Below are positions 45,735-57,220 of a DNA stretch of 64,000 bases, piece after piece. The position numbers and the translations under genes were made by a program. Position 1 is the first letter of the stretch. Every line of letters begins with the position of its first letter. Source of the stretch: Diphasiastrum complanatum (Eukaryota > Streptophyta > Lycopodiopsida > Lycopodiales > Lycopodiaceae); NCBI GenBank assembly GCA_029204225.1, contig CM055092.1, positions 46,689,486-46,753,485 of the forward strand, written 5' to 3'. The notes under the pieces are model-generated. The model saw only the letters and a program-made list of their open reading frames with translations. It was not told the DNA's origin and searched no databases.

Positions 45735-45991
45735 TGTGAAAAATGCAAAAATAAGCTTGGTAGAGGACAAAAATCTTGTATATAGGATAGACACACATCG
45801 AAATTGCACATCATTTCGTGAGGGAGAAAGTGCAAGCAAAGGAGATCAAGATTATTCATGTTTCATCATAAGGTTGCATTGCTGATATACTCACCAAGGC
45901 ATTGCCTAAAGATCCATTTATAAAATTAAGATTGGCTCTTGGAGTTATAGATAGATCTATGCTAGATTTACTAAGCTAGATTTTTTAGGAG
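45735..45991 (+). repeat. LTR 5' fragment fused to copia 3' internal end
   Basis: 45735-45798 equals the first 64 bases of the layer-2 LTR. 45799-45991 equals the RNase H C-terminus to polypurine tract found at 57020-57220, with the same in-frame TAA after HVSS. Everything between has been deleted from this copy. Confidence 0.85.
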
Positions 45992-46791
45992 TGTAAAAAA
46001 ATGCAAAATTAAGCTTAGTAGAGGCCAAAAATCTTGTATATAGGATAGACACACATGTGTGGAGCCTGTTTCCATGTGTGAAACTAGTGTACTTTTCATG
46101 TACCATAATCATATATGTTGTACATATGTTTTAATTAAAGTTCTAGTGGCTAAAATGGCCAAAAACTAGTTTTCTAGAGATATGACACATGGCACCAATC
46201 TAATGATTGCATGAGCCAAATATTTTGAATAGGTGTCACATCCCATGTGTAGAGGACAGCTCACACGTGTGGAAATAGCTGAAGTAGGCAAGTTTTTGCT
46301 TCTAGAAGATTTCCATGAAGATCTCCATATAGTAGGAAAATAGACCCAAAATGAAAAGTCAAATTGCATGATGGTGACAAGGCATCCTCACACGTGTGAG
46401 ATCTGATGCATGATCAGTACCTAGAGCTCCAAAAATGTATATATAGAGGCTTATTTGGCCATAATCAATGTGAGACACAAATCTTGGTTTTGGAAGCAAT
46501 TTTGAGTGATTCTCTCCATTTGTCTACATTTGTTTTGATTGTTTTGAGGTGCTATCAATGTATACTTGATTTTCAGGTTGAAGTCCATACTCAGACAGGT
46601 TTTCACACGTGGGAAACTAGAAAGTACACCTACCTTCAATTAATGATTGTTCTTGTTAGGATTTTGTGTCTAGAATTGATCTAGATTGATCTTAATCTCA
46701 AGTAGATTAATAGATCAAGTAATCTGACAAACAATCCCTCTTGAGGATCAGATTAGGATCCACTCTTGGTCCTTTTTGTACTTTTTGCACA
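45992..46791 (+). repeat. Layer-2 copia LTR (middle), 800 bp
   Basis: Begins TGTAAAAAAATGC after TTTTTTAGGAG and ends TTTTTGCACA directly before the PBS. It contains several palindromes of the ACACGTGTG type (46261, 46389; variant at 46050). It is close to the 3' LTR at 57221-58034, which has one extra block of about 16 bases (near 57585). Confidence 0.85.
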
Positions 46792-46803
46792 TGGTATCAG
46801 AGC
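46792..46803 (+). promoter_or_regulatory. tRNA-iMet primer-binding site (layer 2)
   Basis: TGGTATCAGAGC with no spacer after the LTR. Confidence 0.9.
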
Positions 46804-47394
46804 CTAGTACAAGAGGTTTTGTTGAAATTGATAGAGTTAATCCAAATCAAAGCCAAAATTAGCAGTTTTTTGGAAACTAGTCAAATTTTGTGTAACGAGT
46901 TGGATTTGATAGCTATCCTCAAAATTTTTGGTCCAGATCTTATTGTGGGCTGTAGGAACCCTTTTCACACGTGTGAGGCGCATACAGCTCCGGTTTTGAT
47001 TGAGAAATCTCAAAACTTTGTAGAATTTGACTCACATACCCAATTTGAGTGATTTTTGGTGCAAAATCAAGCATTTTCTATAGTGAATCTAATCCCTTGA
47101 TTAGTTCTTGGATTAGATCAGTCAAAAAATTAAAATTGAGGCTTGAATTAGGTGCACTAATTGATTTTCTCTGATTTTTTGAGTATATGTTGAGGTTGAA
47201 GAGAGAGATTACTAAAAATCATAGAATAAGGGGTGATTTTGCAAGTTTGAGACTAGAATCTAAATTTCCATCATTCTAGGTTGGTCCATGAGTGATAGGA
47301 TTGAGTCTATAAGCTTTCTAAATTGCTAAAAGACTTTAGGTTCAGTTCTCTTAGAGAAATCATAAGAGTTTCTAGTGCTATTTCACATTCAAAA

Positions 47395-48264
47395 ATGGCA
47401 TCAATGGGTGGTTTTTTGCTTGAAGCTAGTGAAAGACTTACATCCACTAATTATGCTACTTGGATAGTTTGAATGGAGTCTTTGCTTGTACTTCATGATC
47501 TTTATGACATAGTACTTGGAAGTAGAGCCTCAAGGAGGAGTTGAATTGGCTAAGTACAAAAAGAGATGTAGAATTGCATTACACTGCATAAAAATGAATG
47601 TAAGTAATGAACTTTTGAAGAAATATCATCTTGTATCACATCCAAAGAGGCATGGGATTCATTAAAAGCCATTTATGGATCCAAGAACATTTCAAGGATA
47701 CTCATGCTTAGGAATAAAATCCTTCAAAGCATGAAAGGAAGTAGTGAAAGTGCCCAAAATTATGTCTTTAGGATCAAATCTTTGAATAAGGAGTTGTCTT
47801 CTATAGATGATAAAATCAAAGATGATGAATTAGTCCAAATCATTTTGAATGGATTAGGAGATGATTATTCCAATCTTGTTCAAACCTTTGCTATTCAAGA
47901 TTCACTTCCTAGTATTGAAAAACTTCAAAGTGTGCTTGTTAGTGAGGAGAGTAGAATGTTTCATATAAAAAATAGGATGAGTTCCTTATCTTTGAATGAT
48001 GGTGATGAAAAAGCCAACTTTTTTTTGAAAGGCGAGAAGAAGAAGTTTCCATCCAAGAAGACTCAAGACATGGAGATGGAGAACAAAGATGGAGCATCAA
48101 GTTCGAAAGGCAAGAGCAAGAAGGACAAGAAGAAGCTAAAGTGTTTCTTTTGTGGAAAAAAGAGACATTTTGCATTCGAGTGCTACAAGAAGAAGAATGC
48201 CCAAGAGAAGGACAATCAAGGCAATCTTGTGCTTGAGGTGGAGGAAGAAGGCAACTATCTTTGA
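47395..48264 (+). pseudogene. Layer-2 copia Gag, broken
   Basis: The ATG at 47395 opens a copia Gag (ASMGGFLLEASERLTSTNYATW) that hits a TGA at about 47470 and then a frame change. From 47704 a clean frame runs through the UBN2-like capsid part and a basic region to the zinc knuckle CFFCGKKRHFAFEC (CX2CX4HX4C), ending at 48264. Its start is close to that of the layer-3 polyprotein, so the two families are related. Confidence 0.8.
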
Positions 48265-50654
48265 TGGTATCCTCACGACAAATATCTAATCAAGACACTT
48301 GGTGGATTGATAGTGGGGCAAGCTCTCACATGACTCACCAAAAAGACTACTTTTCTAATCTACTTTCTTACAATAGTTCTAAGAGATTTATCTTTACTGC
48401 AAGTGATCAAGAATGTGAGATTGTAGGTGTTGGATCCATTCCTTTATGTCTAGGATCATCTAAAAACGTAGATCTAGACAATGTTCTTTATGTACCTTCA
48501 ATTACAAAGAACTTGTTGAGTGTAGGACAACTTATGGATAGTGGATTGGATGTACATTTCAAGCATGGAGCATGTTCTATCTTGAAAGATGAAAAATGTA
48601 TTGCTAGTGGTTTCAAGCAAGGGAGGTTATTTAAATTGGATGCTAATGTGATGGTTGGAAGTGTGAACATGGCAAGGGAGGAGCTCACTCAATTGGAATT
48701 ATGGCACAAAAGGTTAGGCCATCCTAACTACAAAGCTATGGAGACCATGGTGACAAAGGAGCTAGCAAGAGGACTTCCCAAAACCATATCCAAGTGTGGC
48801 AAGCTTTGTGAAGCTTGTGGTCTCTTCATTTTCATAAGCTTCCTTTTAAGAGATCTTTGATAAGATCTAACTCTCCTCTGGACCTTATACACTTGGATGT
48901 TCATTCATTTTCACATGAATCAAATGGTGGAGCTCTTATGTATGTCACTTTTATTGATGATAAATCAAGATACTCTTGGGTTTATCTCTTGTCTAAGAAA
49001 AGTGAAGTTTTTGAGTCCTTTGTAAAGTTCAAAACTCTTGTGGAAAAGCAACTTAATACTAGCTTGAAAGTATTAAGAAGTGATAATGGAGGGGAGTACA
49101 TCTCCAATAGGATGAAAGAGTTTTGTAAAACTAATGGCATAAAGAGAGAGTTTACTTGTACATATACTCCACAACAAAATGGAGTAGCTGAAAGAAAGAA
49201 TAGGACACTATGTGAGTGTGCTGAAGCTATGAGATTAGATGCATTTCTTCCTATTTCATTTTGGGGAGAAGCTATTTTATGTGCAAACTTTCTTTGTAAT
49301 AGAATGACTAATAGTGCCATTAAAGGACTTACACCTTATGAAGTACTGTTTGGCAGCCAAATTTTAGTGATTTGAAAGTTTTTGGATGTACTTGTTATGT
49401 ACATATTCCTTTAGAAACAAGGAAAAAAGAAGATGCCACTTCTTTCAAAGGCATCTTTGTTGGTTATAGTGAAAGTAAGAAAGCTTATAGGATATATGAT
49501 CCTATTACAAAAAAGGTTGTTGCTAGTAGAGATGTACTTTTTGATGAATTTCTCCAAGCCAAAGGAAAGGTGACTTCCAACAACACTCAACTTGTCAAAG
49601 ATCATGCTATGGCCGAGGAGGAGCTTCATGAAGATGAAGACCAAGTGGAATCTACTCCAAGTCCAAGGGTGCCAAGAAGATCAACAAGGACAAGGATTGA
49701 GCCATCAAGGCTCACTAATAGTGACAAAGGGGAGCAAAGGGAAGATTCTCAACTACTCAACTCTTATGCTTTCTTGACTACTATGCTTGAAGAACCAACT
49801 AGTTTTGAGGAAGCAAATAAATCTCAATATTGGAGGAAAGCTATGCAAGTAGAGTTTGACGCATTAATGAAAACTCAAACTTGGAAACTTGTTGATTTAC
49901 CTTATGGAAAGAAGCCTCTTACTTGTAAATGGATATATAGATTGAAATATAATTAAGATGGTTCCATTCATAAGTACAAAGCTAGACTTGTAGCAAAAGG
50001 TTTTTTGCAAGTCAAAGGCATAGATTATGATGAAACTTTTGCACCTGTTGCAAAGCTTGTGACCATTAGATTAATCATATGTCTTGCAACTTCTTTCAAA
50101 TGAGAGCTCTTCTAACTTGATGTGACAAATGCTTTCTTGAATGGATTCTTGGAAGAGGAAATCTACATGTGCCAATCCGAGGGCTTCATCAAAGATGGAG
50201 AAGAAGACAAGGTGTGTCTCTTGAAGAAGAGTCTTTATGGACTCAAGCAAGCACCAACAACATGGTACTCTAGGTTGCATTCCTATCTTATTTCCATTGG
50301 ATTTGTTGTAAGTTCTTATGAACCATCATTGTACTACAAATGTAATGATGGAAAGATCATTATCTTAGTTTTATATGTTGATGACATTATGCTCACAGGA
50401 AATGATCTAGATGGCATCAAGAATGTAAAAGTTTCCTTGTCTAGTGAATTTAAGATAGTAGATCTAGGACTTCTTAAAGTTATACTTGGAATAGAAGTCA
50501 CTAGAAGTAATGATTTTTTCTTCATATGTCAATCTAAGTATGCTAGATCAATCTTAGCAAGATTTGGCATGATTGATTGTAAAGGAGTTGAAACTCCTAT
50601 GGAACTAAGTGTAAAAGTTTCTAAGGAAAGTGATGAAGCATCCTTTGAGGACAT
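48261..50654 (+). pseudogene. Layer-2 copia protease, integrase and RT, frameshifted
   Basis: Four frames follow one another. 48261-48860 has the protease motif WWIDSGASSHMT and the pre-integrase region (WHKRLGHPNYKAM). 48815-49375 is the integrase core (LIHLDVH, RSDNGGEYIS, QQNGVAERKNRT; catalytic D, D, E all present). 49372-49956 is the integrase tail to RT start, ending in a TAA. 50122-50654 is RT with LYVDD (KKSLYGLKQAPTTW). It is cut at 50654 by the layer-3 element and resumes at 56521. Confidence 0.85.
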
Positions 50655-51307
50655 TGTGAAAAACTCAGATCCAAAAGATGCTAAAGTTTCATAAAGATCT
50701 TGGCCATGGAAGTTATGCACATCTAGATTGAAAAAATGATAGAAATTGTGATGTTAAGCATACTAAACATCAACTAAACATCAAAATCTGATCATAAGCT
50801 TCCACAAACAGAAACTTGCTGTCCCTGTCCGTACTTCAGAGCCTACAACCTGCATTTCACACGTGTGAAGCCATAGCAACAAAGAAATCACAATTCTAGT
50901 GGCTAGAATGCAAGATATGAACAAAAAAGTGAGAGAGAAGAAGATGGATCTTCAAAGAGCATAACATTCATTCAATAGAATGAAAATGAGATGTGTACAT
51001 ACTCGTGGAGATGGCTATTTATAGCAGCCATAGTGCCTCTTGGCCACTTGTCTTATGATAGGCTAAAATTGGGGTCCAATAGGATTCACCCATATACCTA
51101 GAAATTTGGTCAAATAGGAATGCACCAAATTATGAGCCAATAGAAGAGCTCCACACTCGACCTCCTCTAATTAATGTGACCTCAAAAGTAGTGTACACAT
51201 ACTTTGGGCCTCTACATACATGTATGAACCTATCTCTAACTTTTATTTGGCCATAGGCCTACAAAATCTCAAGTTAGGAAAATACTACTAGTTGACAATT
51301 TTTCACA
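50655..51307 (-). repeat. Layer-3 copia 3' LTR
   Basis: TGTGAAAAA...TTTTTCACA, 653 bp, no difference seen from the 5' LTR. A CACACGTGTG palindrome lies at about 50857-50868. The polypurine tract GAAGAGGGAG lies just outside (51308-51317, minus strand). Confidence 0.95.
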
Positions 51308-54300
51308 CTCCCTCTTCAACTAGTTTTAGCATAGATTTAGAAAGTACACCAAGACTTGTTCTATGCTTGAAAAATAAGTCCTTTCCCAATGCTTTGGTAA
51401 AGATATCAGCCACACATTCCTTTGATGGGACACGTTCAAGCTTGATCTCTTTTGCCAACACTTGTTCTCTCACAAAATGGTAAGCCACCTCGATATGTTT
51501 GCTCCTTGCATGGAAAACCGGATTGCTTGCTAGACTTTGGGCTGAAAGGTTGTCACAAAAGATGATTGGACTCTCTGAAAAATCCAGCAAATGAAGCTCC
51601 ATAATCATCCTCTTGATCCACACCATCTCCTTTGTGCATGATGTCAAAGCTTTGTACTCGGCCTCACTAGAAGAAAGTGATATAGTTGCTTGTTTCTTCG
51701 ACATCCATGAGATAGCTCCATCACCTATGAAAATAGCATGTGCATTTATGGATTTTCTATCCATAAGGTCTCCTGCAAAATCTGAATCTGAAAAACCAAA
51801 TAAGTTAGGTGATGAGCCTCTATAAACAATGCCAAAATCTTTTGTTCCCGAGATGTATCTCAAGATCCTCTTTCCTAGTTTCCAATGTTCTATGCTAGGA
51901 TCTTGCATGAATTGGCTTAATCTACCAACACAATAAGATAAATCAGGTCTTGTGATGGTTAGATATATAAGAGAACCTATTAGCTTCCTATAGAGAGTAA
52001 TGTCCTCGAAGGATCTTTCATTACCTCTTATAGTTAGCTTTACATGTGATTCCATAGGTGTATCAATAGGATTTGCATCTACCATATGAAATCTATTGAG
52101 AATAGAAATAGCATACTTCTCTTGTGAAATAAAAGTGATTTGAGAAGTTCTAATTACTTCTATTCCTAAGATATAGCTCAAAAGACCAAGATCATGCACT
52201 TCAAATTCCTTTTTTAGTGCTTTCTTGATATCTTCTATATCTTCCTTGTTCCCTCCACTTAAAATAATGTCATCCACATAAATTAGAAGGATTGTAACAT
52301 CATTAGCACTAATTCTAAAGTAAAGTGAATGATCATACTCACTCATAGTGAAGTTTTGAGAAAGTAGAAAAGAGTTAAGCCTAGCATACCAACTCCTTGG
52401 TGCTTGCTTAAGACCATACAAACTTTTTTGTAGAAAACACACATGATTAGGCTTGCTATGAGAAACATAGCTCTCGGGTTGCTCCATGTAGACTTCCTCT
52501 TCAAGATCACCATTCAAGAAAGCATTAGAAATGTCTAATTGCCAAAGATCCCATCCATAAAGAGTTGCAAGGGAAATGATTACTCTTATGCTCACCATCT
52601 TTGCCACGGGTGCAAAGGTTTCCTCATAGTCAATGCCATGCTCTTGAGCATAACCTTTAGCCACCAACCTTGCCTTGAACTTGTTGATAGATCCATCTTG
52701 ATTTGTCTTTACCTTGAAGATCCATTTGCATCCAATTGCACTTTTGCCCTTTGGAAGCTCCACCAATCTCCATGTGTTGTTCTTCATAAGTGCTTCAAAC
52801 TCAAGATCCATTGCTTGGATCCATTCCTCTTTTTGCCTTGCTTCATCTACACATGAAGGTACATCAAAAGAAGTTAGGAAAGCATAGTTGGATCCATCCA
52901 CCACTTGCTTACCTTTGCCATCATAAGTGAGCCTTGAGGGTTTCACTTTATGCCTTGGAGTTCTCCTTGGAATTTGACTTGAAGAGGCTTCTTCAACATC
53001 CACATCCAATGTGTCATCAACTCCATTGTCATCAAGCACATTAGTTGCAACAACACCATCATCACTTGAAACAACTTTTGGAATGTTACTTTCATCAAAA
53101 ATGACATCCCTACTTGTGAACACTTTCTTGATTGAAGGAACATAAATCCTATATGCTTTGCTTACTTCACTATAACCAACAAAAATGCCCTTTCTTGAAG
53201 ATGGATCCTCCTTAGTTCTATCATCAAGAGTAATGTTGAAGTAGCAAATGCATCCAAAAGTTCTTAGAAACTTGACATTAGGCTTCGTACCAAACAAAGC
53301 TTCAAAAGGGGTTTTTCCTTCCAATACAACACTTGGCCATCTATTGCATAGGAAATTTGCACACAACAAAGCATCACTCCAAAAGGGTTTAGGAAGATTA
53401 GCATTCAATCTCATTGCCTTTGCACTCTCACACAAGGTTCTATTCTTCCTCTCGGCCACTCCATTTTGTTGTGGTGTTCTTGGACATGTGTACTCCCTCT
53501 TGATCCCATGCTCATCGCAAAAGGCTTTGAATTTGTTAGAAATGTATTCACCACCATTGTCGCTCCTCAAGCATTTGATTTTGGTTGTAAATTGAGTCTC
53601 AATAGCAACTTTGAACTTGACAAACACATCAAACACCTCATCCTTGCTTTTTAGTAGATAAACCCAACAAAATCTACTAAAATCATCAATGAAAGTTACA
53701 TACATCTTAGCACCTCCATTGCTAATTGTAGTAACACCATGAATATCCGAATGCAAGAGAGAAAAAGGCATCTTAGATCTAGATATAGATCTAGTATATG
53801 GCAATCTATGTGATTTAGACAAAGCACATTCTTCACAAACATGATTCAAGCAAGTAAGAGACTTGGGAAGTCCCCTTACTACCTCCTTTTTGGCTATTAC
53901 CTCCAAGGCCTTGTAGTTGAGATGTCCCATCCTTTTATGCCATACCTCTTGAATTGACATTTGTTCATTTGCCATGCATCCAACTTGGTTAGCAACAACA
54001 CATGCATCAAGCTTGAACAATTTCCCTTGCCTTTTCCCTTTTGCAATGATACTACACCCCTTTTTGATCAAGCAAGCATCACCATCAAACTCAACTTTGA
54101 ATCCTTTGTCAAGCATTTGGCTTACACTAAGTAAGTTCTTGGTAATGGATGGAATGAGCAAAACATCTTTCAATTCTATATTCCTATTTGTAGAAAGTGA
54201 AATAGGAATTGTGCCAATCCCCTTGATTGCACACTCACCATCATTTGCGGTATAGATTACCTTCCTATCACCATCAAATGCCATTAAAGATGAAAAATAC

Positions 54301-55253
54301 TCTTTATGATATGTCATATGAGAAGTGGCTCCACTATCAATCCACCAAGGATCAATGTCTCCATGATTAGCCAACAAGCAAGATGACATAACAAAAGCAT
54401 CATTTGAAAGAAGCTCATCCCCACCCTCATCAATAGTTAGATTGGTTTGCTTTTCCCCTTGATCCCTCTTTTTCTTAAAACAATCACTAGCAAAATGCCC
54501 TTTGACTCCACAATAGAAACATTTTAGCTTAGATCTATCCTTCTTTTTGCCAAAAGTAGAGTGCTCACCTTGGTCTTGCCCTTTAGACCAATTGCTTTTA
54601 CCTTTGCCCTTGAACTTGCCTTTAGAGAACATTGCCTCCTCTTCTCCTCCTTGAGATGTAGAAGATGCTCCCACTCTTGCTTGCAACCTGAATTCTTCAG
54701 CCAACAAGACCTCTTGCAAGTCTCCAACACTTGGTAAACATTTTTGGATAGCATAACTTTGAACAAGATTAGCATGATCATCCAACAAGCCATTGAGAAT
54801 CACTTGAACAAGCTCCTCATTATTTATGCCATCATTAATGCATGCTAACTCATCATTCAATGCTTTAACTCTCAAAACAAAAGCATGTCCATTCTCACTC
54901 TTCTTTTGCATACAAGAAAAGATTTGCCTTCTTAAAGTCAACACTCTAGAAGTAGACTTGGATTCATAAACCTTCTTCAAGGCTTCCCAAGCTTCACTAG
55001 ATGATGTGCACTTACCAACCTCTTTGATAAGCTCATTTGTCACATTCATCTTGATCATGTGAAGGGCTTTCTTTGCCCTCTTGTCATACCTCAATTGTTC
55101 TTGAGGTGCCAAAGGTCTCTCCTCCACACCTACAACAATATCCATCAACTCATTCATCTCAAGCAAAGACTCCATCCTTACTTTCCAAGTAGAATAGTTG
55201 AGGGAGGTAAGCCTATCATTGCTTTCCAACATGTAGCCTCCATTTGTAGCCAT
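51303..55253 (-). CDS. Layer-3 copia Gag-Pol polyprotein (1316 codons)
   Basis: One frame encodes all functions of a Ty1/copia element. Gag (about 1-240) begins MATNGGYMLESNDRLTSLNY, with a zinc knuckle CFYCGVKGHFASDC at about 244-257. Protease has WWIDSGATSHMT (Asp at about 305). Pre-integrase HKRMGHLNYKAL...CEEC and integrase follow, with Asp502, Asp564 and Glu600. RT has KWIFKVKTNQDG, LDISNAFLNGDLEEEVYM and YVDD at about 991-994. RNase H has Asp1155, Glu1197 and Asp1233, ending near ADIFTKAL. No stop or frameshift is present. The final Val codon and TGA are formed by the first bases of the 3' LTR, so the frame overlaps the LTR by five bases. The start is about 600 bases inside the PBS. A related decayed copy lies at 61636-63322. 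Confidence 0.95.
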   Translation of the reverse strand: MATNGGYMLESNDRLTSLNYSTWKVRMESLLEMNELMDIVVGVEERPLAPQEQLRYDKRAKKALHMIKMNVTNELIKEVGKCTSSSEAWEALKKVYESKSTSRVLTLRRQIFSCMQKKSENGHAFVLRVKALNDELACINDGINNEELVQVILNGLLDDHANLVQSYAIQKCLPSVGDLQEVLLAEEFRLQARVGASSTSQGGEEEAMFSKGKFKGKGKSNWSKGQDQGEHSTFGKKKDRSKLKCFYCGVKGHFASDCFKKKRDQGEKQTNLTIDEGGDELLSNDAFVMSSCLLANHGDIDPWWIDSGATSHMTYHKEYFSSLMAFDGDRKVIYTANDGECAIKGIGTIPISLSTNRNIELKDVLLIPSITKNLLSVSQMLDKGFKVEFDGDACLIKKGCSIIAKGKRQGKLFKLDACVVANQVGCMANEQMSIQEVWHKRMGHLNYKALEVIAKKEVVRGLPKSLTCLNHVCEECALSKSHRLPYTRSISRSKMPFSLLHSDIHGVTTISNGGAKMYVTFIDDFSRFCWVYLLKSKDEVFDVFVKFKVAIETQFTTKIKCLRSDNGGEYISNKFKAFCDEHGIKREYTCPRTPQQNGVAERKNRTLCESAKAMRLNANLPKPFWSDALLCANFLCNRWPSVVLEGKTPFEALFGTKPNVKFLRTFGCICYFNITLDDRTKEDPSSRKGIFVGYSEVSKAYRIYVPSIKKVFTSRDVIFDESNIPKVVSSDDGVVATNVLDDNGVDDTLDVDVEEASSSQIPRRTPRHKVKPSRLTYDGKGKQVVDGSNYAFLTSFDVPSCVDEARQKEEWIQAMDLEFEALMKNNTWRLVELPKGKSAIGCKWIFKVKTNQDGSINKFKARLVAKGYAQEHGIDYEETFAPVAKMVSIRVIISLATLYGWDLWQLDISNAFLNGDLEEEVYMEQPESYVSHSKPNHVCFLQKSLYGLKQAPRSWYARLNSFLLSQNFTMSEYDHSLYFRISANDVTILLIYVDDIILSGGNKEDIEDIKKALKKEFEVHDLGLLSYILGIEVIRTSQITFISQEKYAISILNRFHMVDANPIDTPMESHVKLTIRGNERSFEDITLYRKLIGSLIYLTITRPDLSYCVGRLSQFMQDPSIEHWKLGKRILRYISGTKDFGIVYRGSSPNLFGFSDSDFAGDLMDRKSINAHAIFIGDGAISWMSKKQATISLSSSEAEYKALTSCTKEMVWIKRMIMELHLLDFSESPIIFCDNLSAQSLASNPVFHARSKHIEVAYHFVREQVLAKEIKLERVPSKECVADIFTKALGKDLFFKHRTSLGVLSKSMLKLVEEGV

Positions 55254-55850
55254 GTTGCAATGATTGATCTCTGATCTTTGACCTGTTCCAATGCACTAAG
55301 CACTCTCTTGAATCAACAAATGAAACACAAGAAGAAATCACAAAGATTTGGAACCTAAAACCTTACTTTTTCTCTCTTTTCCTCACTTTTTCCTTAATTT
55401 TAGCCACTAGTTTTATGATTTCTTGATCAAACCAAGACCAAACCTCAATATACTTGCTTTTCCCTCACTCCTAAGATTGAAATACACTCTTGAATCATTC
55501 AGCAAACTGAAAATCAGAGGGTTACATCAATTTTGAAGTTTTTGACATGAAGAAGCAAGAAATTGAATCAAAAAACTATATGCTAGAATGGAAAACTAAT
55601 AGGATCTTGTTGGATCTTGCATCTCCCTCTTTCCAAAACAATTTTTGTCTCCTTATTCTGATAAGTACAGAGGGAATTCGCCCTACTTCAATTGAAATGC
55701 ATACAAATGATGTTTTGATCACAAAGATCCAATTTCTACACATAAATCAACAAGATTTTTAGCTAGAAACTTGATTGGAATGCTACAAAAGCAAACTCGC
55801 CCACAAATCTCTTCTAAATCTGGCAAAACCTGCACATTTGGCCGCCTAAT

Positions 55851-55862
55851 GCTCTGATACCA
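55851..55862 (-). promoter_or_regulatory. tRNA-iMet primer-binding site (layer 3)
   Basis: Minus strand TGGTATCAGAGC starts directly at the end of the 5' LTR, with no spacer. Confidence 0.95.
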
Positions 55863-56515
55863 TGTGAAAAACTCAGATCCAAAAGATGCTAAAGTTTCAT
55901 AAAGATCTTGGCCATGGAAGTTATGCACATCTAGATTGAAAAAATGATAGAAATTGTGATGTTAAGCATACTAAACATCAACTAAACATCAAAATCTGAT
56001 CATAAGCTTCCACAAACAGAAACTTGCTGTCCCTGTCCGTACTTCAGAGCCTACAACCTGCATTTCACACGTGTGAAGCCATAGCAACAAAGAAATCACA
56101 ATTCTAGTGGCTAGAATGCAAGATATGAACAAAAAAGTGAGAGAGAAGAAGATGGATCTTCAAAGAGCATAACATTCATTCAATAGAATGAAAATGAGAT
56201 GTGTACATACTCGTGGAGATGGCTATTTATAGCAGCCATAGTGCCTCTTGGCCACTTGTCTTATGATAGGCTAAAATTGGGGTCCAATAGGATTCACCCA
56301 TATACCTAGAAATTTGGTCAAATAGGAATGCACCAAATTATGAGCCAATAGAAGAGCTCCACACTCGACCTCCTCTAATTAATGTGACCTCAAAAGTAGT
56401 GTACACATACTTTGGGCCTCTACATACATGTATGAACCTATCTCTAACTTTTATTTGGCCATAGGCCTACAAAATCTCAAGTTAGGAAAATACTACTAGT
56501 TGACAATTTTTCACA
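55863..56515 (-). repeat. Layer-3 copia 5' LTR
   Basis: 653 bp. A TATTTATAG on the plus strand near 56224-56232 reads CTATAAATA on the coding strand, a likely TATA box. A CACACGTGTG palindrome lies at about 56066-56077. Confidence 0.95.
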
Positions 56516-56520
56516 GACAT

Positions 56521-57215
56521 CACTACCTATAGAATGCTTATTGGTTCCTTGATATACTTAACTATAACTAGACCAGATCTTAGTTTTTGTGTTGGCAAGT
56601 TGAGTCAATACATGCAAAGTCCATTAATATGTCATTGGAAAGGAGCAAAAAGGGCGTTAAGGTACATCTCGGCTACAAAAGACTTTGGCATAGTTTATGA
56701 AAGGACTAATATTTGTTTGAGAGCATATTCAGACTCAAGTTTTGTAGGTGACAAGATGAATAGAAGATCCATAAGTGCATTTGTTACATTCTTATGTGGA
56801 GGAGTTATATCTTGGCTTTCCAAAAAGCAAGATACCATCTCTCTTTCATCAACAAAATCCGAATATAAAGCTATGACAACAACAACAAAGGAGGTTCTTT
56901 GGCTTAAAAGGCTTTTGGAGGAGCTACATGTGATCAAGGATGAAGATATCCCATGCATATATTGTGATAATCAAGCAGCTCAACAACTTGCAAACAATCC
57001 AATCTTCCATGCTCGAACAAAGCACATCGAGATTGCACATCATTTCGTGAGGGAGAAAGTGCAAGCAAAGGAGATCAAGATTATTCATGTTTCATCATAA
57101 GGTTGCATTGCTGATATACTCACCAAGGCATTGCCTAAAGATCCATTTATAAAATTAAGATTGGCTCTTGGAGTTATAGATAGATCTATGCTAGATTTAC
57201 TAAGCTAGATTTTTT
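56521..57215 (+). pseudogene. Layer-2 copia RNase H, second half of the split pol
   Basis: Continues the layer-2 pol after layer 3. It includes LIGSLIYLTITRPDLSFCVGK, YSDSSFVGD, SWLSKKQDTISLSSTKSEYKA, CDNQAAQQLANNPIFHARTKHIEIAHHFVRE. An in-frame TAA after HVSS is followed by GCIADILTKALPKD in the same frame, then a purine tract at 57209-57220 and the LTR. The same TAA appears in the deleted copy near 45871, so it predates the tandem duplication. Confidence 0.9.
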
Positions 57216-57220
57216 AGGAG

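Larger units (their letters stand above)
50655..56515 (-). mobile_element. Layer 3: apparently intact copia retrotransposon (5861 bp)
   Basis: Minus-strand element inserted in the layer-2 RT/RNase H junction, with perfect target duplication GACAT (50650-50654 and 56516-56520). Its LTRs (50655-51307 and 55863-56515) are both 653 bp and appear identical base for base, so insertion is recent. It has a perfect PBS, a purine tract and one unbroken polyprotein frame. Everything needed for autonomous transposition is visible in the sequence; activity itself cannot be judged. Confidence 0.95.
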
